Position numbers and translations under genes: made by a program
Shown here: positions 1 to 7,693 of the stretch, piece after piece
Position numbering within the stretch: the stretch's first letter is position 1
How the letters are laid out: each line of letters begins with the position of its first letter
Notes under the pieces: model-generated
What the model was told of the DNA's origin: nothing
The model's database searches: none
Seen by the model: the letters and a program-made list of their open reading frames with translations, nothing else
Assembly (NCBI GenBank): GCA_903874575.1
Contig: CAIQSZ010000284.1
Span: forward strand, 1-19,219
Length of the DNA: 19,219 bases
Direction: 5' to 3'
Source: an uncultured Elusimicrobia bacterium
GTDB taxonomy: Bacteria > Elusimicrobiota > Elusimicrobia > UBA1565 > UBA9628

Positions 1-558
1 GGCGGCCAGCGCCTTGAGCGCGCGGCCCGCGGCCAAATGCGAGCGCCCCTCGGCCAGCCGCGGGCGCGAATCGCCGTCGCCCAGAAGGCGCGCCGCCTTC
101 GCGGCGGCGTCCAGGGCCGGCTTGTCGGCTCGCGGCAGGCCGCGGGCGATGCGCGCCTCGGCCAGCCCCAGCCAGCCCTCCCCGTCGTCGGGGCGGCTTG
201 CGCAGTATTGCGCGAAGTCCCGCTGCGCGCCCTCGGCCTTGCCCCCGCGCAGGCGGGCGCGTCCGCGCAGGAGAAGCAGCCGGTCGTTGCGCGGATCGGA
301 TTCGAGGGCCTTCGTCAGGTCCTCCTCCGCCGCGGAGTCGTCGTAGGCGGCGATCTCCCCCTCGGCTCGGCTCAGATGCGCCTGCGCGAGCAGGCCCGCG
401 CCGTCGCTGGGGGCCCACGCGCGCAGGGCGCGCGTGGCGAACTCAAGGCGCTCGGGGTCCCCGGGGTCGCGCGCGGCCGCGCGGCGCAGGTTCTCGAGAA
501 ATTCCGAGGCCGATGCCGCCGCGGGAAGCAGAAAAGCCAGCGCGAGCGCCGGGCTCAT
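1..558 (-). CDS. Secreted TPR-like repeat protein, 3' end missing (off left edge)
   Basis: The frame is open for 186 codons from an ATG at 558 to the window edge. The protein starts with a clear signal peptide (MSPALALAFLLPAAASA), so it is exported. The rest is Ala/Leu/Arg-rich helical sequence with TPR-like spacing, for example stretches around ARDPGDPERLEFATRAL and DSAAEEDLTKALESDP followed by RNDRLLLLRGRARL. That points to a tetratricopeptide scaffold rather than an enzyme. Its ATG overlaps the TGA of the LOG-family gene in an ATGA arrangement, so translation is probably coupled and this is a late gene of the TRAP operon. The 3' end is not visible, so total length and C-terminal domains are unknown. 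Partner and role cannot be told from sequence. Confidence 0.75.
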   Translation of the reverse strand, partial: MSPALALAFLLPAAASASEFLENLRRAAARDPGDPERLEFATRALRAWAPSDGAGLLAQAHLSRAEGEIAAYDDSAAEEDLTKALESDPRNDRLLLLRGRARLRGGKAEGAQRDFAQYCASRPDDGEGWLGLAEARIARGLPRADKPALDAAAKAARLLGDGDSRPRLAEGRSHLAAGRALKALAA

Positions 559-1442
559 TCGGCCGGGACGCCTCCCCGGTGCGTCTTCCAGAACTTGCGG
601 ATGTGGTCCCAGCCCTCTTCGGCGGTCTCGACCATCTTGACCAGCTTGACGTCCTCATGATGGATCATGCCTTGCTCGGCCAGATAGTTGAAATCGATGG
701 TCCGCTTCCAGAATTCCTTGCCGAACAGGACGATGGGCAGAGGCCTCTTCTTCCCGGTTTGGACCAAGGTCAGCGTCTCGAACAGCTCGTCGAGCGTGCC
801 GTAGCCGCCGGGGCAGGCGACGAGGGCCTTGGCGCGCATCAGGAAGTGCATCTTGCGCAGGGAGAAGTAGTGGAACTGGAAGCACAGCTCCGGCGTGATG
901 TAGGGGTTGGGATCCTGCTCGTGCGGGAGGGTGATGTTGAGGCCGATGCTCTTGGCGCCGCATTCCCACGCGCCGCGGTTGGCGGCTTCCATGATGCCGG
1001 GGCCGCCGCCGGTGACGATCACGTACTCGAGGTCCTGCCCGGACTGCTGGGCTTTCGACAGGATGGACGCGAAGCGGCGCGCCTCGTCGTACCACCGCGA
1101 GAGCTCCACCTTCTTCTCGGCCTCGACCACGCGGCGCTTGAACTCCACGTCGCGCGGCGCCTCGCTCAACGCCTCCTGGGCGGACTGAAGGCGGCGGCGC
1201 GCCTCTTCCGGGGAAAGCACGCGCGCCGACCCGAAGACCACGATGGTCGAGCGGATCTTGTTCTCGCGCAGGACCGTCTCGGTCTTGAGCAACTCCAGCT
1301 GGAGGCGCACGGCGCGCAGGTCCTTGCGGCCCAGGAACTCGAAGTCCTCGTAGGCCTTCAGGTAGGCGCGGGAGGCGCGTATCTTCTGGATCAGCGCTTC
1401 CTTTTGTTCGGGCAGGATCTCCTTCGTGGTTCGGGGGTTCAT
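555..1442 (-). CDS. LOG-family Rossmann nucleotide-binding protein (putative nucleotide 5'-monophosphate phosphoribohydrolase)
   Basis: A 295-residue cytoplasmic protein. The family signature PGGYGTLDE is present at residues 211-219 and preceded by a Rossmann-type glycine-rich stretch (VTGGGPGIMEAANRGA). A segment SLRKMHFLMRAKALV matches the conserved Arg/Lys-containing helix of the LOG family. Residues of roughly 1-120 form an extra charged, coiled-coil-like region absent from the shortest (about 190-residue) LOG proteins, so this is a long form. Family members cleave the N-glycosidic bond of nucleoside 5'-monophosphates, as in cytokinin activation; many bacterial members have unknown substrates, and the old 'lysine decarboxylase' label is wrong. 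The start is supported by GAGGA a few bases upstream. It begins 7 bases after dctM ends and overlaps the next TPR gene, so it is in the same operon. Confidence 0.88.
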   Translation of the reverse strand: MNPRTTKEILPEQKEALIQKIRASRAYLKAYEDFEFLGRKDLRAVRLQLELLKTETVLRENKIRSTIVVFGSARVLSPEEARRRLQSAQEALSEAPRDVEFKRRVVEAEKKVELSRWYDEARRFASILSKAQQSGQDLEYVIVTGGGPGIMEAANRGAWECGAKSIGLNITLPHEQDPNPYITPELCFQFHYFSLRKMHFLMRAKALVACPGGYGTLDELFETLTLVQTGKKRPLPIVLFGKEFWKRTIDFNYLAEQGMIHHEDVKLVKMVETAEEGWDHIRKFWKTHRGGVPAE

Positions 1443-1449
1443 GGTTTCC

Positions 1450-2721
1450 TCAGGGAATTTTCAAGAGCTTGGGCAGCCACAGGCTCAGCGCGGGGACGTA
1501 GGTGACGAGCATCAGCGCGGCGAGCAGGAGCGCCCAGAACGGCAGGACGGCGCGGTACAGCGCGGGCAGCGGCTTGTCGAAACGCCGGGACGCCAGGAAC
1601 AAGTTGAGTCCCAGCGGCGGCGTCATGTAGCCGATCTCCAGGTTGAGCAGGAACAGCGCCCCCAGGTGAACGGGGTCGATGCCGTACTGCGAGGCGACGG
1701 GAGCGATGATCGGCACGACGATGACGATGGCCGAGAATATCTCGACCATGTTGACGACGAGAAGGAAGACGTTGAGCAGGGCCAGGAAGCCCCAAGGGCT
1801 TTGCACGCGCGCGTGCAGGAATTGGAAGATGCGGGCCGGGATCTCTGCGTCGATGAGATAGTTCGTCAGGCCCAGCGCGCAGCCCAGCACGATCATGATG
1901 GATCCGACCAGGATCATGCTCTGGCGGGCGACCTCGGGCAACTGCGAGGCCGTCACGTCGCGGTAGACGAACATCTCGACGCCCAGGACGTAGAAGGCCA
2001 TGACCGCCGCGGCTTCCGAGGCGGTGAAGAGCCCGCCGTAGATGCCGCCCACCACGATGAACGGAAGCGGGAGTTCCCACGCCGCCGCGCGCGCCGCGGC
2101 GCGCGCGGCGTTCCATGAGAACGGGGTCGGCCGCACCTTTTGCCGCGCGGCGACCAGCACCGCGTAGCCGGAGAGGGCGACGAGCAGGAGCGTGCCGGGC
2201 AACGCCGCCGCGGCGAACAGCTTGTCGATGGAAATCTTGCCGACCAGCGCGTAGAGGATGATGGGGAGGCTGGGCGGGAACATGAGGCCCAGGCTTCCGG
2301 TCGTCGAAATGAGACCGAGCGTGAACGGCTCCGAGTAGCCCTGCCGGCGCAGCAGCGGAAAGATCAGTCCGCCCAGCGCGATGATGGTGACGCCCGAGGC
2401 TCCGGTGAACGCGGTGAACATGGCGCACGCGCCCAGGCCGGCGACGGCCACGCCCCCCGGCAGCCAGCCGAACAGGGACTCCGCGAGGTCGACGAGGCGC
2501 TTAGGCGCGCCGCTGGCGGCCAGAACGTAGCCGGCGAAGGTGAACAGCGGGATGGCGATGAGCGAGGGCATGCTGGCCAGGCGCGCCAGTTCGATGATGA
2601 CGGCGGCGGACCTGATGCCCGCTCCGTGGAACAGCCATAGCGCGAGCGCGCCCATCAGGGCGAATACCGGAGTGCCGGCGGCGGCCAGCGCCGCGAAGCC
2701 GAGCAGGAGGAGCGCGGTCAC
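1450..2721 (-). CDS. dctM: TRAP transporter large permease subunit (DctM family)
   Basis: A 423-residue, very hydrophobic protein of the usual DctM length, with about a dozen predicted membrane spans. Glycine/proline-rich family segments include TGASGVTIIALGGLIFPLL, GSLGLMFPPSLPIILYAL and IGYMTPPLGLNLFLASR. DctM is the ion-coupled transport subunit in the inner membrane; it works with DctQ and receives substrate from the periplasmic DctP. The start is a GTG that overlaps the TGA of dctQ (GTGA), as expected for translational coupling and equal dosage of the two membrane subunits. It ends 7 bases before the LOG gene. Residues give no safe indication of the substrate. Confidence 0.95.
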   Translation of the reverse strand: MTALLLLGFAALAAAGTPVFALMGALALWLFHGAGIRSAAVIIELARLASMPSLIAIPLFTFAGYVLAASGAPKRLVDLAESLFGWLPGGVAVAGLGACAMFTAFTGASGVTIIALGGLIFPLLRRQGYSEPFTLGLISTTGSLGLMFPPSLPIILYALVGKISIDKLFAAAALPGTLLLVALSGYAVLVAARQKVRPTPFSWNAARAAARAAAWELPLPFIVVGGIYGGLFTASEAAAVMAFYVLGVEMFVYRDVTASQLPEVARQSMILVGSIMIVLGCALGLTNYLIDAEIPARIFQFLHARVQSPWGFLALLNVFLLVVNMVEIFSAIVIVVPIIAPVASQYGIDPVHLGALFLLNLEIGYMTPPLGLNLFLASRRFDKPLPALYRAVLPFWALLLAALMLVTYVPALSLWLPKLLKIP

Positions 2722-3212
2722 TGCGCCGCCTCAAGCGCGGCGTCCGCCGCCTTGAAGAGCATATGGAGTCCGACCAAAGCGAAGCCGCCCGGAATGCCCG
2801 CGGCCGCGACCCACTCGGGCACGGCGACCGGGCCGACGCTCATCAGCGTCTCGCCCGAGACCTTGGCCGCGGCCGCGTAGCTCCAGGCGGCCTGCAGAAG
2901 CAGCGCGCAGGCCGCCGCGCCCGCCAGGGACGCGATCAGGCGCAGGGGCGCCTTCCACGCCTGCGGGGCGCCCAGGTGCGCGGCCTCCCAGGCGAAGTGC
3001 TTTTCCGAGTGCGCGGCCAGCGCGGCGCCCAGGAATCCCGTCCACATCACCGACTGCTTGAGGAGCGTTTCCCCCCACAGGAGTCCGACTCCGAAATGAC
3101 GAAGCACGACCTGGGCGAAGGCCAAGGTCACCATCACGCCGAGCAGGGCCGTCAGCGCGGCGCCCTCGGCCGCGGCGAGCAGATTCTCAGCTCTTCGCAG
3201 TCTTGCGCGCAC
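2718..3212 (-). CDS. dctQ: TRAP transporter small permease subunit (DctQ family)
   Basis: Four hydrophobic segments and a length of about 164 residues fit DctQ, the small membrane subunit that supports DctM. Recognisable segments are ALTALLGVMVTLAFAQVVLR, then WGETLLKQSVMWTGFLGAAL, and a C-terminal span ending in GLHMLFKAADA. I chose the GTG at 3212: it overlaps the end of dctP by 26 bases and has AGGAG about 13 bases upstream. The same frame is open further to an ATG at 3293, but that would add 27 residues of non-hydrophobic, Cys/Trp/Pro-rich sequence lying over dctP, which looks like antisense-frame noise. The stop overlaps the GTG start of dctM. The start is the uncertain part; the identity is secure from context and topology. 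Confidence 0.88.
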   Translation of the reverse strand: MRARLRRAENLLAAAEGAALTALLGVMVTLAFAQVVLRHFGVGLLWGETLLKQSVMWTGFLGAALAAHSEKHFAWEAAHLGAPQAWKAPLRLIASLAGAAACALLLQAAWSYAAAAKVSGETLMSVGPVAVPEWVAAAGIPGGFALVGLHMLFKAADAALEAAQ

Positions 3213-4203
3213 GGAAGGCGGCCAGCTCCTTTTCGACGGAGTCCAACAGCGCGGAGTTGTACACGCGCTTCGATAGATCCTTGCCGGCGGCATGCCCCAG
3301 GTCCTCGTAGCGCTTCAGGACGTCGGCGCCGGGCTTCGCGGACAGCGTCAGGCCTTGAGTTTTCAGCGACTCCAGCGCCTTTTCGTTTTCGGCGGAGGAC
3401 AGCCGGTTGAGGCGCTTGAGGTGCTTGGCGGATATCTCGACGAGCGCGTCGCGCTGTTCGGCGGGCAGGGCGTCGAAGAATGTCTTGGAGATCAGCATCG
3501 CGCCGGTGGATTCGGCCATGGGCACCGGGTAGATGTTCTTGGCGCGCTGGAACCACTGCAGGGCGATCACGCCCAGCGGCGGGCCGTACACGGCGTCGAT
3601 CATGCCCGTCTGCAGGGACTGCATCACGTCGACGACGGAGAGCGGGATCGGGTTGACGCCGAGCGCCTTGTAGGCGGCCTGCGGGATGGGGTCGCCTTCC
3701 CACACCCACATGCGGCTTCGCCTCATGTCCTCGATATTGGCGATCGGATTCTTGCTGAAGATGTAGACCGAGCCGAGGTCCGTCCAGCCCAGGAGCACGA
3801 AGCCGCCCTTTTCGACCGCGGATTCGAAGTCCTTGGAGAACTTCGAGCGCACGTGCTCCAGTTCCGCGCGGGAGCGGAACAGCCATGGCGAATCGAGCAG
3901 GCGCGCGTCCGGCGCCACCTCGCCCAGTCCGACGCCGGTGAAGCCGCCCGCCTGGAGCTGGCCGATGCGGATCTTCTTGATCACGTCCTTCTCGTCGCCG
4001 GAGACGCCGCCCGGGTAAAACTTAAACTTGAGCTTGCCGCCGGTCCGGATCTCGAGCTCCTTCGAGAGGTCGTTCATGACCTTCATCCAGGTCGAGCCGT
4101 CGGGCGCGAGCGTGGCGAACTTGATGGCTTTGGCTTCCTGCGCTCGCGCGGGGGCCGGGGCCAGGGCGAGCGCGGCGCCGAAGGCGAGCCTAAAAATAAT
4201 CAT
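3187..4203 (-). CDS. dctP: TRAP transporter periplasmic substrate-binding protein (DctP family, TatT-associated)
   Basis: A 338-residue exported binding protein. A signal peptide occupies residues 1-21 (ends PAPARA), followed by the family opening IKFATLAPDGSTWMKVMNDL and the typical FYPGGVSGDEKDVIKKIRIG. The middle has ALGVNPIPLSVVDVMQSLQTG, a hallmark of DctP proteins. GGAG lies about 7 bases before the ATG. The start lies 14 bases inside the tatT-like gene. Canonical carboxylate-binding DctPs have an Arg in an R-V-P motif shortly before the ALG segment; by my alignment that position is Val167, flanked by Trp166 and Trp168. This fits the TPR-associated TRAP class, in which the ligand may be hydrophobic rather than a simple carboxylate. 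The ligand itself is unknown. Confidence 0.93.
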   Translation of the reverse strand: MIIFRLAFGAALALAPAPARAQEAKAIKFATLAPDGSTWMKVMNDLSKELEIRTGGKLKFKFYPGGVSGDEKDVIKKIRIGQLQAGGFTGVGLGEVAPDARLLDSPWLFRSRAELEHVRSKFSKDFESAVEKGGFVLLGWTDLGSVYIFSKNPIANIEDMRRSRMWVWEGDPIPQAAYKALGVNPIPLSVVDVMQSLQTGMIDAVYGPPLGVIALQWFQRAKNIYPVPMAESTGAMLISKTFFDALPAEQRDALVEISAKHLKRLNRLSSAENEKALESLKTQGLTLSAKPGADVLKRYEDLGHAAGKDLSKRVYNSALLDSVEKELAAFRARKTAKS

Positions 4204-5059
4204 CGATTTTCTCCAAAAGGGCGGCGGCCCTGCGTTTGGCGGCTTCGTCCGAGAGCCGCGCCTGGGGCAAACGTCCGGACGGAGACTCCAGGACTTTCCT
4301 GAGCAGCAGCGTGAACAGCTCCTTGTCCTGCACCGCGACCGCGTACCAGCGGGCGTTGAGCACGTGAGCCATCAGGAAGTCGCCGCGCGTGGACTTGTGC
4401 GCGCGTTCAAACGCGTTCTTCGCCCTCTTCGGATCGCCGCCGAGCAGGACCGGGCGGGACGCGTAGTAGACGCCGAAGAACAGGTCGGCCCCCGCGAAGT
4501 GAAAGTCCGGGTCCAGCTCCTGAACGCGCGTCATCAGGGCGACGACCTTCGGCAGATCGGTGAGCGCGGACGCGTCGTCCTTCGAAAGGTTCACGAAGCC
4601 GGCCCAACCGAAGCCCGCCCAGAACAGGTCCGGGACGTCGTCGCCGGTCGCGGCCTTGAGGGCGGCGGAGAAGTCGTCGAACGGCTTGGAGGCCAAGGCC
4701 GCGAACGCGGGCTTGAGCGCCAGCCCGGCGAGGGCGTGGTCGCGGCCGCGCAGATATAAGGCCTTCGCGCGCGCGGGTTCGGAGTCCTCCAGGAACAGGA
4801 ACGCCCCTCCGTCGGCGGCTTCCGCGGCCAGGCGGCGCAGGCTTCGGTCGGCGGGGTCGGCGGCGATCAAGGTCTCCACCAGCTTCAACTGAGCGGGCAT
4901 GGCGTCCTTGGCGAGCTGATAGTCGGGCTCGTCCAAGGAGGCCGCGCGTCCGCGCGCGAGGAGGTCGGCCGTGGAGCGCAGGGCGACCCGGTCCAAGGTC
5001 GAGGCGCAGGCCGACAGCGATGCCGCGATGAGCGCGAGTATGAAGAATCTGTTCCTCAT
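4190..5059 (-). CDS. tatT: TatT-like TRAP transporter-associated TPR lipoprotein
   Basis: A 289-residue lipoprotein. The signal peptide ends in a lipobox LSAC with the lipidated Cys at residue 18. The remainder is an all-helical TPR-like repeat region, with a pattern (AKALYLRGRDHALAGLALKP, then ELDPDFHFAGADLFFGVYYA, then AKNAFERAHKSTRGDFLMAHV) matching the TatT family described in Treponema pallidum (Tp0956), where it partners the DctP-like Tp0957. It directly precedes dctP and overlaps it by 14 bases, strong context for this role: a periplasmic scaffold for ligand delivery to the TRAP system. I placed the start at the ATG at 5059 because it yields the lipoprotein signal; the same frame is open much further upstream, but over the neighbouring barrel gene. 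No strong Shine-Dalgarno is seen. Confidence 0.88.
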   Translation of the reverse strand: MRNRFFILALIAASLSACASTLDRVALRSTADLLARGRAASLDEPDYQLAKDAMPAQLKLVETLIAADPADRSLRRLAAEAADGGAFLFLEDSEPARAKALYLRGRDHALAGLALKPAFAALASKPFDDFSAALKAATGDDVPDLFWAGFGWAGFVNLSKDDASALTDLPKVVALMTRVQELDPDFHFAGADLFFGVYYASRPVLLGGDPKRAKNAFERAHKSTRGDFLMAHVLNARWYAVAVQDKELFTLLLRKVLESPSGRLPQARLSDEAAKRRAAALLEKIDDYF

Positions 5060-5097
5060 GTGACTTGAGGCGGATTCTATCAAAAAGCCCGGCGGCC

Positions 5098-6765
5098 TCA
5101 TAGGCGAGAGGGCGGGCTCGTCGTGACGCGCGCCGTGCCCGCCCCGAACTCGAACGCCTGCCCTCCGCGCAGCGAGACCACGAAGCGCGAACCCCGGCCC
5201 GGCCCGCCGTTGAGCGCGTAGGCCACGTCGAAGCGGACGACTCCTCCCGAGGTCGAGCGGGTGGAGGCGGCCCGCAGCCCCGCGCCCAGGTCGCTGTGGA
5301 AGCGCGGCACGGAAAAGCCGCTGCCCTCGGGAACCACCGAGCCCGACTCGAGAAAGACGGCGCCGCCGAAGCGCACCAGGTGGAACCATTCGCGCGCGAA
5401 AAAGAAGCGGTCCTCGACGTTGGCCACGACGGCGCGCCCGCCGGTGAAGCTGTCGTTCTTGTAGCCGCGCAGGCCCGTGCTGCCGCCGAGGATGATCTGG
5501 TTCTCCAGATCGAGGCGGCGTCCCTGCACGGCCTCCGCGTGGAAGACGAGGGTTCGGCCGCGGCCCCAGAAGTAGTTCTTCCAATAGAAGTTCACGCTGG
5601 CCGCGGCGAGCCCGTTTTCCCAGCGGTTGTTGAAGAGGCGGCCGCTCACGCCGACGGAGGCGAGCGCGAAGCTCTGACCGCCCAGGCGAAGGCCTTGACT
5701 GTCGGAGGCGTTGAAGATCCAGCGGTCCTGGTCGGAGCCGGTCCCCCGCGCCATGTAGCCGGTGCGCACGCGCAGTTCGTTGCCCAGGTTGAAGTCTTCG
5801 ACTCGTTCCATGCGGTCGATATACGTCTCCTTGTGATAGTCCGGCTGCGTCCAGGAGTAGCCGATCGTGGGGCCGGAAAGATGCCGGTCGGCGGGAAGGG
5901 CGCCGGGCGCGGTCCCCGGCGAGACGGTCGTCGTCGCGAAGTCGGCCTTGTCTTCGTACCAGCCGGCCTCCAGGCGCTGGACGAACCAGCGGTCCTCGTT
6001 GAGTCGTACGCCGTACGCGGCGTCGACGACCCGCCGGCGCTCGAAAAACTTCGAGTATTCCGACGCGTCGCGAACCTGCGTGCCGACCGAGTTTTCCAGG
6101 GTCCACGAGGCGGAGACCGCCGCCGGAGTGTCGAGCGAGTAGAACGGCCGCGCGAGGTTCACGCCGTAGGAGTTCCCATCCTGGGTGCGGGCGTAGTTGC
6201 CGCCCAGGTTCAGGCGCGTGCCCAGGAATCTAGGGTCGCCGAGGGCGAGCGAATCGGAGCGCTGGTTGCCGCTCGTCGAGTTCCCCTGGGAATGCCTATA
6301 GGAGAGCGACTTGCCGTAGCCGAGGAGGTTGTTCTCCTCCAGGCCGTAGGAGGCCGTATGCTTTCCTCCCGAGGTCCCGATCCCGATCGTCGGGTTCAGC
6401 GACCAGCTGTCCTGCGTGCGCACGAGCGCCTCGACGGTCCCGTCGGCTTTGGGAATCTGCGCGATCTCCGCGCGCCGGAACGGGTAGTTCGCGCGCAGGT
6501 TGCGCTCCGACTCCAGAGCCTTGAGCGGGGAGAGCCGGTCGCCCGGAGCGAACAGGAGTTCGTCGCGCACGACGCGCTCCCGGGTGACGACATGGATCTT
6601 GTCGGCTATTCGGAACGGCCACCAATTCTCGCCGGGAACCGAGGGATCGAAGACGTTGATCCTCTCGACTCGAATGGAGGAGACGACGGGGCCCGTCGAG
6701 ACGGCCGGGGGCGCGGCCCGCGCGGGGCCCGCCAGGGCCAGCGCGATCAGCGCCGCGGCGTTCAT
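5098..6765 (-). CDS. Omp85-superfamily outer-membrane protein (single POTRA-like domain plus barrel)
   Basis: A 555-residue exported protein. The signal peptide is about residues 1-17. Residues roughly 28-115 resemble a POTRA domain (RERVVRDELLFAPGDRLSPL, then ERNLRANYPFRRAEI). The rest is alternating polar/aromatic beta-strand sequence of a barrel. It contains the surface-antigen start YGLEENNLLGYGKSLSYRH and the diagnostic GGSTGLRGY with LRGY at residues 432-435, the conserved loop-6 motif of BamA/TamA/ShlB-type barrels. With only one visible POTRA it is too short to be BamA, so a smaller assembly, secretion or transport role is likely. The ATG overlaps the metF stop (ATGA) and the gene ends 38 bases before tatT, so it may belong functionally to the transporter operon, possibly as an outer-membrane route. 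That link is inference. Confidence 0.85.
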   Translation of the reverse strand: MNAAALIALALAGPARAAPPAVSTGPVVSSIRVERINVFDPSVPGENWWPFRIADKIHVVTRERVVRDELLFAPGDRLSPLKALESERNLRANYPFRRAEIAQIPKADGTVEALVRTQDSWSLNPTIGIGTSGGKHTASYGLEENNLLGYGKSLSYRHSQGNSTSGNQRSDSLALGDPRFLGTRLNLGGNYARTQDGNSYGVNLARPFYSLDTPAAVSASWTLENSVGTQVRDASEYSKFFERRRVVDAAYGVRLNEDRWFVQRLEAGWYEDKADFATTTVSPGTAPGALPADRHLSGPTIGYSWTQPDYHKETYIDRMERVEDFNLGNELRVRTGYMARGTGSDQDRWIFNASDSQGLRLGGQSFALASVGVSGRLFNNRWENGLAAASVNFYWKNYFWGRGRTLVFHAEAVQGRRLDLENQIILGGSTGLRGYKNDSFTGGRAVVANVEDRFFFAREWFHLVRFGGAVFLESGSVVPEGSGFSVPRFHSDLGAGLRAASTRSTSGGVVRFDVAYALNGGPGRGSRFVVSLRGGQAFEFGAGTARVTTSPPSRL

Positions 6766-7634
6766 CCGGCGCGCAGGCGGGAGAGGATCTCGGTCGTGGA
6801 GCGCGAGCGGTTGAGGGTGTAGAAGTGGATTCCGGGCGCGCCGCCCTCCAGCAACAGCCGGCATTGGCGCGTCGCCCATTCGACGCCCACGCTCGCGACG
6901 GCGCCGGCGTCGTGCTGGACCGCGGCGAGCCGTTCGTCCAGTTCGGGCGGGATCGTCGCGCCGCAGAGGCCGGTGAAGCGCTTCAACTGGGCGTACCCGG
7001 TCACGGGCATGATGCCCGGGACGATGGGCAGTTTGCAGCCGGCGGCGCGCGCGCGGCGCACGAACGTGAAATAGTCGCGCGCGTCGAAGAAGAGCTGGGT
7101 GATGGCCCAATCGGCGCCGGCCTCCGCCTTGCGCAGAAAATGATCGAAATCGGCTTGCGCGGAGGCGGCCTCGGGGTGCTTCTCGGGATAGGCCGCCACC
7201 GCCATGCGCATGCCGCCGCGCGCGCGGATGAAGCGCACGAGGTCGCAGGCGTGCGCGAAATCGCGCTCCTCGGCGGGGCGCGCGGAGCCGTCCTTCGGGG
7301 GGTCTCCGCGCAAGGCGACGACATGGCGCACGCCGAAGCCCTCCAAGCGGGCGAGGATGGCGGCGATCTCGGCGCGCGTGTGCGCGATGCCGGTCAAATG
7401 GCAGGCCGTGGCCAGGCCGGTGTCGCGCTGGAGACGGCCCGCGGCCTCGACGGTGCGCTCCCGGTCGGTGCCCCCCGCCCCGTAGGTCAGCGTGATGAAG
7501 TCGGGTCCCAGCGATTTCAGATCGCGGACGCAGGCCACGAAGGCGTCCATGTCGGACGAGGCCTTGGGCAGGAAGAACTCGAACGAGAACACGGGCCGTT
7601 CGGCCGAGGAGAGCAGTTCGGGGATGTCGATCAC
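6762..7634 (-). CDS. metF: 5,10-methylenetetrahydrofolate reductase
   Basis: A 290-residue flavoprotein of normal bacterial MetF length. It reduces 5,10-methylene-THF to 5-methyl-THF for methionine synthesis, in the cytoplasm. Visible landmarks are FSFEFFLPK with the catalytic Glu19 (equivalent to E. coli Glu28), TYGAGGTDRERT, CHLTGIAHTRAEI, ALRGDPP with Asp111 (equivalent to Asp120), and PGIMPVTGYAQLKRFTGLCG. The start is a GTG with an AGGA about 10 bases upstream. A TATTAT box inside the short palindrome ggataatatcc lies only 4 bases before it, so a near-leaderless transcript is also possible. The stop overlaps the ATG of the Omp85-like gene. The metabolic role does not obviously connect with the downstream TRAP genes. 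Confidence 0.95.
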   Translation of the reverse strand: MIDIPELLSSAERPVFSFEFFLPKASSDMDAFVACVRDLKSLGPDFITLTYGAGGTDRERTVEAAGRLQRDTGLATACHLTGIAHTRAEIAAILARLEGFGVRHVVALRGDPPKDGSARPAEERDFAHACDLVRFIRARGGMRMAVAAYPEKHPEAASAQADFDHFLRKAEAGADWAITQLFFDARDYFTFVRRARAAGCKLPIVPGIMPVTGYAQLKRFTGLCGATIPPELDERLAAVQHDAGAVASVGVEWATRQCRLLLEGGAPGIHFYTLNRSRSTTEILSRLRAG

Positions 7635-7658
7635 GCGGATAATATCCTAGCAAACGCG

Positions 7659-7679
7659 CGGGCGGCCGGACCCCGCCCG
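7659..7679 (-). terminator. GC-rich hairpin between the long TPR gene and metF
   Basis: A 7-bp perfect stem (cgggcgg / ccgcccg) with a 7-base loop lies 15 bases past the stop of the long TPR gene. It is enclosed by further complementary arms (acgcgcg at 7654-7660 and cgcgcgt at 7687-7693). No good T-run follows on the minus strand, so termination is possible but unproven; it may instead be a transcript-end stabiliser. Confidence 0.35.
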
Positions 7680-7693
7680 GAGCGCGCGCGCGT

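Noticed and set aside
198..1505. Long plus-strand open frame of 435 codons
   Set aside because: It lies antisense to the LOG gene and the TPR gene and has composition typical of mirror frames in GC-rich DNA; the minus-strand genes carry clear family motifs.
3213..3293. Longer start for dctQ (ATG at 3293)
   Set aside because: It would add 27 residues lying wholly over dctP, not hydrophobic and unlike DctQ N-termini.
6766..7653. N-terminal extension of the Omp85-like protein into the metF region
   Set aside because: The extension is an Arg/His-rich mirror-type product over metF, and the internal ATG at 6765 begins a proper signal peptide with an ATGA overlap.
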